Positions 50,860 through 59,034 of a DNA stretch of 64,000 nucleotides are shown in pieces. Origin of the DNA: Rhodoferax fermentans (GTDB taxonomy: Bacteria > Pseudomonadota > Gammaproteobacteria > Burkholderiales > Burkholderiaceae_C); the NCBI RefSeq assembly GCF_002017865.1, contig NZ_MTJN01000002.1:992001-1056000 (forward strand), in the 5' to 3' direction. Under the pieces are notes generated by a model. It had not been told where the DNA came from, searched no databases, and saw nothing but the letters and a program-made list of their open reading frames with translations. Numbering within the stretch: position 1 is the first letter of the stretch; each line of letters starts with the position of its first letter. The translations under genes were made by a program, and so were the position numbers.

Positions 50860-51717
50860 ATGTACACCACCCTGATCTCCGTTGCACAACTGCAAGCCCT
50901 GCTGGCCAGCAGCCAGCCACCTCTTGTTTTTGATTGCAGCTTCGAGCTGATGCAACCCACCGCGGGCGACGCGCAGTACCTGGAGAGCCACATCCCCGGC
51001 GCATTACGTGCCGACCTGGACCGGCATTTGAGCGCCAAAGGCGCCCCCGACGCCGCCAGCGGTGGCCGCCACCCGCTGCCCTCACGCGCGACCTTCGCCA
51101 CCTGGCTGGGCAGCATGGGCCTGACACCCGAACGACAGGTGGTGGTGTATGACCGCCAAGGCGTCAACTACGCGGGCCGCCTGTGGTGGATGCTCAAGTG
51201 GCTGGGCCACGAAGCGGTGGCGGTGCTCGACGGCGGCCTGCCCGCCTGGACCGCCGCCGGTGCTCCGGTAGAGGCTGGCCCCGGCCCCACACCTCAAGCA
51301 TCCAATTACCCGCTAGCCCCCGAAAAGGCTGGGCTGGTAGCTGCAGATTCGATAGTTAAACAACTCGGCAAACCGAGCCAGACCGTGATCGACGCGCGGG
51401 GCGCACCGCGCTTTCGCGGCGAGGTTGAGCCGCTGGACCCCGTGGCCGGCCATATTCCCGGCGCATTGAACCGCCCGTTCCCCAACAACTTGGACGCCAA
51501 GGGTTTCTTCAAGCCCGCCGCCGAGTTGCGCACCGAGTTTGAGGCCCTGCTGGCCGGCCGCGACCCGGCCACTGTGGTGCACCATTGCGGCAGCGGTGTC
51601 AGCGCCGTGCCCAACATCATCGCCATGGAAGTCGCCGGCCTGGGCCGCGCCGCTTTGTACGCTGGCAGCTGGAGCGACTGGTGCAGCGACCCAAGCCGCC
51701 CCATGGCCCAGGGTTGA
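50860..51717 (+). CDS. sseA: Rhodanese-type sulfurtransferase (3-mercaptopyruvate sulfurtransferase-like)
   Basis: 285 residues with two rhodanese domains. The N-terminal, non-catalytic one spans ~8-130 (DCSFELMQPTAGDAQYLESH, HIPGALRADLD); the catalytic one ~165-280 has Cys in HHCGSGVSAVPNI. The CGSGV loop resembles 3-mercaptopyruvate enzymes rather than thiosulfate rhodaneses (CRKGV). Codons ~151-166, in the interdomain linker, coincide with a reverse copy of the dispersed element. It transfers sulfur from mercaptopyruvate to thiols or cyanide. Confidence 0.88.
   Translation: MYTTLISVAQLQALLASSQPPLVFDCSFELMQPTAGDAQYLESHIPGALRADLDRHLSAKGAPDAASGGRHPLPSRATFATWLGSMGLTPERQVVVYDRQGVNYAGRLWWMLKWLGHEAVAVLDGGLPAWTAAGAPVEAGPGPTPQASNYPLAPEKAGLVAADSIVKQLGKPSQTVIDARGAPRFRGEVEPLDPVAGHIPGALNRPFPNNLDAKGFFKPAAELRTEFEALLAGRDPATVVHHCGSGVSAVPNIIAMEVAGLGRAALYAGSWSDWCSDPSRPMAQG
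51311..51355. repeat. Dispersed palindromic element, copy inside the sulfurtransferase gene
   Basis: Reverse copy: CGCTAGCCCCCGAAAAGGCT, then GGGCTGG and GATAG. Arms are degenerate. In frame in the linker between the two rhodanese domains. Confidence 0.5.
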
Positions 51718-51731
51718 ACCCACCCGCCACC

Positions 51732-52316
51732 ATGCCCACCACCCACCTGCTGTATTTACACGGCTTTCGTTCCTCCCCGTCGTCGACCAAGGCGCGCATG
51801 ACCGCCGACGCCGTGGCCCGCCGCCACCCCGACGTGACTTGGCTGTGCCCGGCGCTGCCGCCCTCCCCCCAACAGGCGATGGACCAGGTGTTGCAAGCCA
51901 TCACCAACTGGCCGAAGGACTCGATGGCCGTCATGGGCTCATCGCTCGGCGGCTTTTATGCCACCTGGCTGGCCGAGCGACTGGGCTGCAAAGCGGTGTT
52001 ACTCAACCCCGCCATCCAACCCGCGCGCGACCTGGCCGCACAAATTGGTGAACACAGCCTGTGGCACGACCCCGAGCAACACTTCACGTTTGACCAGTCG
52101 CACGTGAACGAACTCGTCGCCCAGGAAATCCCCCACATCAGCCAACCCGAGCGCTACTTTGCGGTGATTGCCAAAGGCGACGAGGTGCTGGACTGGCGCG
52201 AAATGCTGGCCCACTACCCCGGCGCCACCATCAAACTGCTACCCGGCGGCGACCACGCGCTGAGTGACTTTGACCAGCATTTGGATGAGGCGCTGGATTT
52301 TCTCAACCTGGTTTGA
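51732..52316 (+). CDS. YqiA/YcfP-family alpha/beta-hydrolase (esterase)
   Basis: 194 residues from ATG 51732; an upstream in-frame ATG lies inside the sulfurtransferase gene. HLLYLHGFRSSPSSTKA is the family start, the Ser nucleophile is in VMGSSLGGFYATWLA, the acid is likely in AKGDEVLDW, and the His is in GGDHALSDF, giving a complete triad. E. coli YqiA hydrolyses palmitoyl-CoA and nitrophenyl esters. It follows the sulfurtransferase gene by 14 nt. Confidence 0.88.
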   Translation: MPTTHLLYLHGFRSSPSSTKARMTADAVARRHPDVTWLCPALPPSPQQAMDQVLQAITNWPKDSMAVMGSSLGGFYATWLAERLGCKAVLLNPAIQPARDLAAQIGEHSLWHDPEQHFTFDQSHVNELVAQEIPHISQPERYFAVIAKGDEVLDWREMLAHYPGATIKLLPGGDHALSDFDQHLDEALDFLNLV

Positions 52317-52463
52317 GCTGGGGGCTGGGTGCTTGATGCCCCAGAGTGTTTGCAATCTGTCACTGTTTCCCCTGTTTGGGGGATATCCAGGCCATGCACG
52401 CGCTGTCAGAATGGCAAGCAGTCTATTTGCTCAAACAACTGCACCGATAGCCGCGTTGACGTC

Positions 52464-53417
52464 ATGAGTCTCCAAGCTGCACTCAGCCTCTTCCTCGAGG
52501 AGTACCCCAAGGCGATCACCCGCACATTCGCGGGCGACTCCGTCGCAGAGTTCATCCGAAAGGATTTGCCCGAGGTCCTTCACCAGATCATCGGTGCGAA
52601 CCCTCGATACATTGTTCATGGGAGTCCGGGGCAAGGAAACTGGGCACGCGCCCCTTGGGCAGCGGTATATGACAGATTCATCACTGAAAGCGCACAAGAC
52701 GGCTACTACCTTGTCTATCTTGTGCGCGAAGACTTTGCCGGCGTTTACCTGTCATTGAACCAGGGAATAACAAGCGCTCGAAAGCAGTATGGTTCTGAGG
52801 CCAAGTCTGCACTTCGCGTCCGTGCGACAGACTTCGTAGCGCGACTTGGCCCCCATGCTTCCGGATTTTTCACTGGCGGTCTTGATCTTGCAGCGAGTGG
52901 AGCTGCAAATCTCAGTGCTTACTATGAAGCGGGCAACATTTGCTCGATCTACTACCAACGTGATGCGCTCCCGCCGGACTCAACTCTTGAAGCGGACTTT
53001 AGACGGTTCGTCGAGCTGTACTACATCCTTGTCTCTCGCGAGCCGCAACTCTACGAGCGAGCTGACGCCGAAGACGATGAGACCGCACTAGAGGAGGAAG
53101 ATCTTCGGAAACTTCGCGAGCACAAGCGAGTGGAAAGGAACCGCAAGTTAGCGCACCGCGCCAAGTTGGCACAAGGCTACACATGCAAAGCGTGCGGTTT
53201 TGATTTCGCGTCAAAGTACGGCAGCATTGGCCGAGAGTTCATCGAAGCACATCACCTTACGCCACTATCGGAACTCAAAGGACAGAAATTGATGCTCGAT
53301 CCAAAGACCGACTTCACGGTCCTTTGCTCAAACTGTCATCGGATGATCCACCGCACTTCATTCGTTCACAGCGTTGAAGAGTTCCGCGCGAAGTATCTCC
53401 TCAAAGATGACGGCTAA
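52464..53417 (+). CDS. DUF3578 (McrB N-terminal-like) - HNH endonuclease, probable modification-dependent restriction enzyme
   Basis: 317 residues from ATG 52464; an in-frame ATG at 52329 lacks support. Residues ~1-200 are a DUF3578/MrcB-type domain (GNWARAPWAAVYD, DGYYLVYLVREDFAGVYLSL), the domain that reads modified DNA in McrB. A charged helical linker (~205-240) leads to an HNH nuclease (~245-310): CKACGF, EAHHLTPLSEL and LCSNCHRMIHR give the two zinc Cys pairs and catalytic His. Base composition and codon use (many CGA, TCG, ACT, CTT) differ from neighbours, suggesting transfer. A single-gene type IV-like restriction enzyme is the best reading; the specificity is unknown. Confidence 0.82.
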   Translation: MSLQAALSLFLEEYPKAITRTFAGDSVAEFIRKDLPEVLHQIIGANPRYIVHGSPGQGNWARAPWAAVYDRFITESAQDGYYLVYLVREDFAGVYLSLNQGITSARKQYGSEAKSALRVRATDFVARLGPHASGFFTGGLDLAASGAANLSAYYEAGNICSIYYQRDALPPDSTLEADFRRFVELYYILVSREPQLYERADAEDDETALEEEDLRKLREHKRVERNRKLAHRAKLAQGYTCKACGFDFASKYGSIGREFIEAHHLTPLSELKGQKLMLDPKTDFTVLCSNCHRMIHRTSFVHSVEEFRAKYLLKDDG

Positions 53418-53480
53418 CCCATCGTAGTCGGACGCACTACAAGCGCACCAAACACTACCTGTACAGTGTCTTTCAACGCA

Positions 53481-53563
53481 GGGGCGTGGGCTGGGCGGAA
53501 GTTGAGGCCGATTTTAAAAAGCGAAGCGTCATGAGGCCTCGGCTTTCGGCCAGCCCGCGCCCC
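53481..53563 (+). ncRNA. Long hairpin with 29-nt arms, possible structured RNA or 3' element of the nuclease transcript
   Basis: Arms 53481-53509 and 53535-53563 pair at 24 Watson-Crick positions. Four of the five differences become G-U pairs only if the plus strand is transcribed, giving 28 of 29 paired. The loop is AT-rich (25 nt). There is no T-tract and no coding frame. It lies between the nuclease stop and the convergent lysA. Confidence 0.45.
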
Positions 53564-53595
53564 GGACCACATCCACGAAGGGCTTCAACAAAAGC

Positions 53596-54846
53596 CTAAA
53601 CCACCTCCAACGCCAACAACTCCGCCACTGTCTGTTTACGCCGAATCAGCCTGGGCACACCGTTCTCGACCAGCACCTCGGGAATCAGCGGCCGGGTGTT
53701 GTAGTTGGAGGACATCGACGCACCATACGCGCCGGTGTCGTGGATCACCAGCAGGTCACCCACCTGCGCCTGCGGCAGCGCGCGGGTCAGCACTACACCA
53801 CCCTCACCTTGCGTGAACACGTCACCCGACTCACACAGCGGGCCGCCAAGCACGGTGTCAAGCACCGGACCGGTAGCGGCCGTACCGTCGGCGCGGATCA
53901 GTTCCATGCCGTGATAACTGCCATACATGGCCGGGCGCATCAGGTCGCTGAAACCCGCGTCGACCAGCACAAAACGGGCGCTGCCCTGGTCTTTGACAGC
54001 ACGTACCTCTGCCACCAGCACACCGGATTCGGCCACCAGGTAACGGCCCGGCTCAATCTCTAGCGCCACCGGGTGGCCCAGCAGGGTGGCAATCTCTTGG
54101 CGGGCGGCATCCCACAGGCTGAAGTAGTGCGCGGTGTCGATCTGCGGCTCACCGGCCTGGTACGGGATCGACAAGCCGCCGCCAGACGAAATCGCTTGCA
54201 AGTCAAGACCCTGCGCCTTGACGGTGCGCACCAGCGCCACCATCGCACCACACACCTCCTGCAAATGGCTGTAATCCACGCCCGAGCCAATGTGCATGTG
54301 CAAGCCGACCAGTTTCAGGCCATTGGCTGACACACGCGCCAGCGCTTGCGGCAAATCACCGTGCCAGATGCCGTGTTTGCTGTGTTCACCGCCGGTGTTG
54401 GTTTTGTTACTGTGGCCATGGCCAAAACCGGGGTTGATGCGCAACCACACCGGGTGGCCGGGGCTGACACTGCCGAGTTGGTCCAGCATGTCGATCGAGC
54501 CGCAATTCACCGGCACACCGAGTTCGGCCACGCGGGCCAGCGTGGTGCGGTCCAGCAGGTCGGCGGTGAAGACGATCTCGGCATGGCCGTTGTATTCACC
54601 GGGTTTAAAACCTGCGGCCAGGGCACGCTCGATCTCGCCGAGCGAGACCGAGTCCACAGCCACACCACAGCGCTTCATGAGGCGCAGGATGTGGGTGTTG
54701 GAGTTGGCCTTTTGGGCGAAGCGGATCACGTCAAAGGAGCGCAGTGCGGCCACTTGGCGTTCGATGGTGGCTGCGTCATAGACCCACAGCGGTGTGCCGT
54801 GGGTGCGGGCCAAACTGGCCAGGGTGTCGGGGGTAAATGGGTTCAT
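53596..54846 (-). CDS. lysA: Diaminopimelate decarboxylase
   Basis: The PLP-dependent last step of lysine synthesis. 416 residues from ATG 54846; an in-frame ATG at 54996 would cover the lysR start and is rejected. A fold III alanine-racemase-like barrel (FAQKANSNTHILRLM contains the PLP Lys; LHMHIGSGVDY, SSGGGLSIPYQ, EIEPGRYLVAESG) and a beta domain with GAYGASMSSNYNTRP and the partner-subunit Cys motif GGPLCESGDVF. Divergent from a LysR-type regulator, as in E. coli lysA-lysR. Confidence 0.96.
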   Translation of the reverse strand: MNPFTPDTLASLARTHGTPLWVYDAATIERQVAALRSFDVIRFAQKANSNTHILRLMKRCGVAVDSVSLGEIERALAAGFKPGEYNGHAEIVFTADLLDRTTLARVAELGVPVNCGSIDMLDQLGSVSPGHPVWLRINPGFGHGHSNKTNTGGEHSKHGIWHGDLPQALARVSANGLKLVGLHMHIGSGVDYSHLQEVCGAMVALVRTVKAQGLDLQAISSGGGLSIPYQAGEPQIDTAHYFSLWDAARQEIATLLGHPVALEIEPGRYLVAESGVLVAEVRAVKDQGSARFVLVDAGFSDLMRPAMYGSYHGMELIRADGTAATGPVLDTVLGGPLCESGDVFTQGEGGVVLTRALPQAQVGDLLVIHDTGAYGASMSSNYNTRPLIPEVLVENGVPRLIRRKQTVAELLALEVV

Positions 54847-54938
54847 GGGGGCATGATGCCCGGCTTTGTCTATGCTAACAATGCCTATTATTTTGCAGAG
54901 CCATTCACAATGGATATGGTTTTGACTACCATGCGGGC

Positions 54939-55886
54939 ATGAACACCCAGTCACCCAGCACGGCCGCCCCGGCCTTGACCCACCGCCAGCTGGCAATTTT
55001 TCGCGCCATCATGCAACACGGCAACCTGAGCCGCGCCGCTGAGGTGACCACCTCCAGCCAACCAACCTTGAGCCGCGAGCTGGCGCGGCTGGAGTACCTG
55101 CTGGGGTTTGATCTGTTTGACCGGGTGCGGGGCCGCTTGCGCCCCACTGTGCGCGCGCTGGCGCTGATGCAGGAGGTAGAGCGCTCGTTTGTCGGGCTGG
55201 ATCAGATTGCAGCACGTGCCCAGGAATTGCGCACCCTGTCCACCGGGCGACTGCGCCTGGCCTGCCTGCCCGCACTGGCCCAGGCCTTTGTGCCGAGTGC
55301 GCTGGTGGCGTTTACCCAAGCGCTGCCGCAGGCGGCGGTGAGCATCTTTCCGGAAGAGTCACCCTGGCTGGAGCAGGCCATGAGTGAGCAGCGGTTCGAT
55401 CTGGGCCTGAGTGAAACCCAGCAGGCACCCACTGGCGTGACGCTGAAGCCACTGTTGCAGGTGAACGAGGTGGTGGTGTTGCCGCGTGGCCATGCGCTGG
55501 CCCGGTTTGAGGTGCTGACACCCCAACACTTTGAGGGGCAGCGTTTTGTCAGCCTGGCCGTGGGTGACAGTTACCGCCAAGCGATTGATCACATGTTTGC
55601 CCAGGCCGGTGTGAGCCGCACGATGGTGCTGGAGACCAGCAGCGCCGCCGCTGTGTGTGCGATGGTGCGCCAAGGGCTGGGGGTGGCCATCGTCAACCCG
55701 CTGACCGCATTGGCACTGGCTGGCCCGGAGCTGCTGGTACGGCCGCTCAGTGTGGCCATCGCCTTTCAGGTGAGTCTGCTGCTGCCCGAGCTGGCGGCGC
55801 CGCACCCCTTGCGGGATGCGTTGGTCACGGCCATGGAAACAACGGCTGAAGAGATGCAGCGAACACTGACACTTCAGAATAAATAG
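54939..55886 (+). CDS. lysR: LysR-type transcriptional regulator, probable activator of lysA
   Basis: 315 residues. N-terminal winged helix (~14-75: LTHRQLAIFRAIMQHGNLSR, then SQPTLSRELARLEYLLG), a linker helix, and a periplasmic-binding-like effector domain (~100-300). The 92-bp divergent gap to lysA is AT-rich and must carry the operator. The arrangement matches E. coli LysR, which activates lysA in response to diaminopimelate; the effector here is inferred. The TAG stop lies inside a dispersed repeat element. Confidence 0.85.
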   Translation: MNTQSPSTAAPALTHRQLAIFRAIMQHGNLSRAAEVTTSSQPTLSRELARLEYLLGFDLFDRVRGRLRPTVRALALMQEVERSFVGLDQIAARAQELRTLSTGRLRLACLPALAQAFVPSALVAFTQALPQAAVSIFPEESPWLEQAMSEQRFDLGLSETQQAPTGVTLKPLLQVNEVVVLPRGHALARFEVLTPQHFEGQRFVSLAVGDSYRQAIDHMFAQAGVSRTMVLETSSAAAVCAMVRQGLGVAIVNPLTALALAGPELLVRPLSVAIAFQVSLLLPELAAPHPLRDALVTAMETTAEEMQRTLTLQNK

Positions 55887-55926
55887 CTGTTGACCCTTGA
55901 TAAATAAGGGCTGGAGGCCAAAAAGA
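55883..55926. repeat. Dispersed palindromic element overlapping the lysR stop
   Basis: Forward copy: ATAGC-TGTTGA-CCCTTGATAAATAAGGG-CTGGAGGC. Its first bases (aaATAGc) supply the lysR stop codon TAG. Confidence 0.85.
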
Positions 55927-55972
55927 TGCTGAACAGCAGGCCAAAGGCCTGAGCAGACCTCAAAGCCTGCGG

Positions 55973-57049
55973 TTACAAATCCACCTGCTGCAGCGTGCCC
56001 ACCGCGCCCGATTCGTACAAAAACACCCCGGTGCTGCGCACCTGGCCCAGGGTCTGGTTGCTGGCCGTGTTGACGAAGAACGGGCTGGCCACCCGGCCCA
56101 GGTACAAGGCGCCGACACCGTTTTGCGCCAGGCTGGTCAAACTGTCCTGACCCTCGGCGTTTTTTTGCCAGACTTGTAACTGGCTGTACACCGCGTCGTT
56201 CTCGTCGATCCACGAGTTGCCGTCCAGATCGTACTGGGCCAGGTCGGCAAACCCGTCGCCGCTGCTCGGGCCAAACAGCTCGGTGCCGTTGTTCACTTGG
56301 CCGTCTTTGTTTTTGTCCAGCACCAGGAAGCCACTGCCACCCGCCACAAACGCGATGTTTTCGGTCTGGCCATCGGCATTGAGGTCAAAGGCAAACTGCG
56401 CGTCGGTTAACTGGGCACCAGTGCCGTCGAAGTTGATCACCAGCGGATCCTGGCGCACCGCGTCACCCGCGCGAATCGACAGGCGGCTGTCTTGCACAAA
56501 ACTGCGGCTCATGGCCAGTTGCAGGCTGAACTGGATCGTCTGGCCATCAGCTGTTTTGACCACACCCTGGGCGCTGACCTGGGTGGATTCGGCCTCGACG
56601 ATGTGTTCACTGGCATCCATCTCCAGGCCCCAGCCGGCTGCTTGCGGTGCCGTTGCCGCCTGGGAGCTGCTGGCTGCTGCGGGCGGTGGTGACACCTGGG
56701 TGCTGGTTTGGGCTTGCAGATCACGCGCGTCAAACACCGTGACCTCGCGCCCGGTGATGGCTTTGACCATGTCCATCAGTACCCGCAGGCGCGACGCCAG
56801 CGACTGAATGTCGCCGTCGGATACCGCCTCACCCGCTGGGACAGCCTGGGCTTGCGCTTGTTGCAACAGCTTCTGACGCGCGCCGTCAGAGAGCGTCACA
56901 CGCACAGCCGGGGTGTGCTGCACGTCACGCTCAAGTGAGCGCGGCGAAGGCGCTTGGCCAACCCAGGCGCGCAAGCGGGTCTGCGTGCTGCGCCAGGACA
57001 GGTTGCTGTGCTGGCTTTGCAGGGCGACGGCGGATTCGGTGATCTTCAT
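55973..57049 (-). CDS. Unknown protein with EF-hand-type calcium motifs
   Basis: 358 residues; no signal peptide or membrane segment. The N-terminal ~110 residues are helical/basic with a Gln/Ala-rich stretch (KLLQQAQAQAVPAG), then a Pro/Ser-rich linker, then a beta-rich C-terminal half. Two Asp loops, LDKNKDGQVNNGTELFG and YDLDGNSWIDENDAVY, fit the DxNxDGxI calcium-binding loop, and FDLNADGQTENIAFV is a third, looser one. The family is not recognised. It resembles VCBS/repeat-type surface proteins only in these loops; export by a type I route is possible but no secretion genes are adjacent. Confidence 0.65.
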   Translation of the reverse strand: MKITESAVALQSQHSNLSWRSTQTRLRAWVGQAPSPRSLERDVQHTPAVRVTLSDGARQKLLQQAQAQAVPAGEAVSDGDIQSLASRLRVLMDMVKAITGREVTVFDARDLQAQTSTQVSPPPAAASSSQAATAPQAAGWGLEMDASEHIVEAESTQVSAQGVVKTADGQTIQFSLQLAMSRSFVQDSRLSIRAGDAVRQDPLVINFDGTGAQLTDAQFAFDLNADGQTENIAFVAGGSGFLVLDKNKDGQVNNGTELFGPSSGDGFADLAQYDLDGNSWIDENDAVYSQLQVWQKNAEGQDSLTSLAQNGVGALYLGRVASPFFVNTASNQTLGQVRSTGVFLYESGAVGTLQQVDL

Positions 57050-57224
57050 AAACGCTCATCGGCAGAAATGAACTGGAATTCACCCTCTTTTTTCACTTTA
57101 TTTTTCAACACCCCAACCGCTGACGTGGGTGCCTGTGTGAACAAACGCACACACTTTTGACCACACTTGGCAGTATGCTGCCCTTTGCCAAACCGGCATG
57201 GTTTTCCAATCTGAGGAGCCCAGC

Positions 57225-57683
57225 ATGCAAAAAACCGCCAACCGCCGCCATTTCGTCCAATATTTCTCGCTGGCAGGTTTCACCCTGATCGCAGCCTGCT
57301 CGGACAAACCGGCCCCCACCCCCGAGCCCGCACCTGCACCGGTGGCCCCACCACCGCCCGCACCAGAACCCGCCCCGGCGCCAGCCCCCGCCGCTGCACC
57401 CATGGCAGAACCAGCACCGGCCGCAGCACCTGCAGCACCCGCCACCTCGGCCAAGATGCCCCTGGTGGATGCCAAAGACCCACAAGCCCTGGCCCTGGGT
57501 TATGTCAGTGATGCGGCCCAGGCCGACAAGGCCAAGTACAAAAACTTTGTGGCGGGTAGCCACTGCGCCAACTGCGCCTTGTTCCAGGGCCAGGCCAGTG
57601 ACACCGAGGGCGGCTGTCCGCTGTTCCCCGGCAAACATGTGGCCGCCAAAGGCTGGTGCAGCGCCTGGGCCAAGAAGGCTTAG
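57225..57683 (+). CDS. High-potential iron-sulfur protein (HiPIP), predicted Tat lipoprotein
   Basis: 152 residues from ATG 57225, with GAGGAG upstream. The N-terminus ANRRHFVQYFSLAG is a Tat signal, ending in a lipobox-like IAAC. A ~50-residue Pro/Ala/Glu spacer follows (APTPEPAPAPVAPPPPAP), then a HiPIP domain (~90-152) with four cluster Cys in CANC, GGCPLFPG and GWCSAW. HiPIPs carry electrons in the periplasm, e.g. to reaction centres or oxidases. If the Cys is lipidated, this one is membrane-tethered. Confidence 0.88.
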   Translation: MQKTANRRHFVQYFSLAGFTLIAACSDKPAPTPEPAPAPVAPPPPAPEPAPAPAPAAAPMAEPAPAAAPAAPATSAKMPLVDAKDPQALALGYVSDAAQADKAKYKNFVAGSHCANCALFQGQASDTEGGCPLFPGKHVAAKGWCSAWAKKA

Positions 57684-57689
57684 TTTGAT

Positions 57690-57734
57690 AAAAAATCAGG
57701 CTCTAGCCCTTATGAATCAAGGGCTAGAAGCTAT
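57690..57734. repeat. Dispersed palindromic element after the HiPIP gene
   Basis: The best reverse copy: TCAGGCTCTAGCCCTTATGA, then ATCAAGGGCTAGAAGCTAT. The 9-bp arms CTAGCCCTT/AAGGGCTAG are perfect. With A and T runs on both sides it could also act as a terminator. Confidence 0.9.
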
Positions 57735-57748
57735 TTTTTAAGCAGCAA

Positions 57749-57774
57749 ACCAGCGTCTGGACAAAGACGCTGGT
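57749..57774. terminator. Perfect 10-bp hairpin between convergent genes
   Basis: ACCAGCGTCT-GGACAA-AGACGCTGGT. There is no T-tract on either side, so terminator function is inferred from its place between the convergent HiPIP and DUF1700 genes. Confidence 0.4.
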
Positions 57775-57822
57775 GGTTACAGACGGGTGCCTGCTGAAGC
57801 ACCCTCACCTGCTGCAGCGGCC

Positions 57823-58653
57823 TCAGGCCGCCAGACTCTGGATGTGCTGCAACTGCTGACCCAGGTGGCTGCGCAGCCAGCGCAGCGACTTGCCAAACCA
57901 ACTGCGGCACAACCACAGCAGCAGACCACCCAGGGTCAACAACACCAGCCCCACCACCGCGTGTGTCTTGGGGCCTGAATGGCCCAGGTGGGACAACTCG
58001 ACCTGCTGGTCACCGTCGCGGATGTCGAGCTTTTTGATCGAACCATCGGCGCCTTTCTCCAGGCTGAAGGTTTTGTCGCCCTCGCTGGCCTGGATCGTCA
58101 CCCCGCCGTCGGCGCCATGTTCCACACGCACATGTTCATCGGCACCCGCACCCTGAATGTGAATGCCGGGTATGTGGCGGTTGACACTGGCATCGATCAC
58201 CACCGGGCCGATGCCACTGGTGTTGAGGACAAACTGGTTGGCAGGTGGCCAGCCAAACAGGCCCTGGCTGGTGGCCACCACCAACAACACCACACCCGCC
58301 AACGCCAGGCTGCCGCCAAGGACAGACAGCACCGTCAACACCGCCAAATAGAAGAGAAAGGGCACAGCCAGCGCCAGGTTCATGAAGCCCAGCGCGGCGG
58401 TGGCGGCGCACAGCGCCCACAGGTTTTTGGGGGAGCGGCGCGACTCCCAGGCACCCAGGCGCCGCTGCGCAATCAGCTCACGCGCCAGCTTGACCGGGTC
58501 ACCGAGTTTGGTAGCCACATCGGTCTCACTCTGGCCGTCGGCCATAGCGTCGGCAAAGTAGCTGGCGTAGTCTTGCAGGATCTCGTCGCGCTCGGTGGCG
58601 CTGAGGGTTGAGAGCGCGTCGGACAAGGCTTGGAGGAAGGTTTCGCGGTTCAT
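57823..58653 (-). CDS. DUF1700/HAAS-domain membrane protein
   Basis: 276 residues from ATG 58653, which overlaps the padR stop (ATGA). An N-terminal HAAS/DUF1700 helical domain (LQALSDALSTLSATERDEIL, KLGDPVKLARELIAQ), three membrane helices (~90-115, ~118-145, and ~240-260) and, between the last two, a DUF4097-like beta-rich segment (~165-230). The family regularly follows PadR-type regulators, often sensing or adjusting envelope state; the function is unknown. Confidence 0.82.
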   Translation of the reverse strand: MNRETFLQALSDALSTLSATERDEILQDYASYFADAMADGQSETDVATKLGDPVKLARELIAQRRLGAWESRRSPKNLWALCAATAALGFMNLALAVPFLFYLAVLTVLSVLGGSLALAGVVLLVVATSQGLFGWPPANQFVLNTSGIGPVVIDASVNRHIPGIHIQGAGADEHVRVEHGADGGVTIQASEGDKTFSLEKGADGSIKKLDIRDGDQQVELSHLGHSGPKTHAVVGLVLLTLGGLLLWLCRSWFGKSLRWLRSHLGQQLQHIQSLAA

Positions 58654-59003
58654 AGAGCACCTTTCTGGGTGGGGTTGGTGGGGCGCGGCTGTAACACGCT
58701 GTTGATTTCGGCAACAAACTCTTGCCATTCCTGGCTCATCATGGCCAAGGCTTCGACGCCACTGGCGCTGAGCCGGTAATACTTGCGCGCCGGGCCAGTT
58801 GCTGACTCTTGCAGGTAGGTTTGCACCCAGCCTTCGTCCTGCAAGCGGCGCATCAGGGGGTACACCGTGCCTTCGCTGATGGCCATGTGGGCGCTGAGCT
58901 GCTGCACCAGCTCATAGGTGTAGCTGTCCGCCCGTTGGAGGATGGCCAGCACACACATCTCGATGGCGCCTTTGCGCAGCTGGGTTTTTAATGCCATGTT
59001 CAT
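58650..59003 (-). CDS. PadR-family transcriptional regulator
   Basis: 117 residues. A winged-helix repressor: LRKGAIEMCVLAILQRADSY, then SEGTVYPLMRRLQDEGWV (recognition helix and wing) and GPARKYYRLSASG. Short PadR-s2 type with a C-terminal dimerisation helix. Two similar ~20-bp direct repeats 32-90 bp upstream are the likely operators, implying autoregulation of the padR-DUF1700 operon. Confidence 0.9.
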   Translation of the reverse strand: MNMALKTQLRKGAIEMCVLAILQRADSYTYELVQQLSAHMAISEGTVYPLMRRLQDEGWVQTYLQESATGPARKYYRLSASGVEALAMMSQEWQEFVAEINSVLQPRPTNPTQKGAL

Positions 59004-59034
59004 GGTCTGGATGGGAGTAACAAGGTGTTTTGTG

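Noticed and set aside
53481-53595. Integron attC site
   Set aside because: No GTTRRRY/RYYYAAC core pair at the hairpin ends and no integrase or cassette array nearby.
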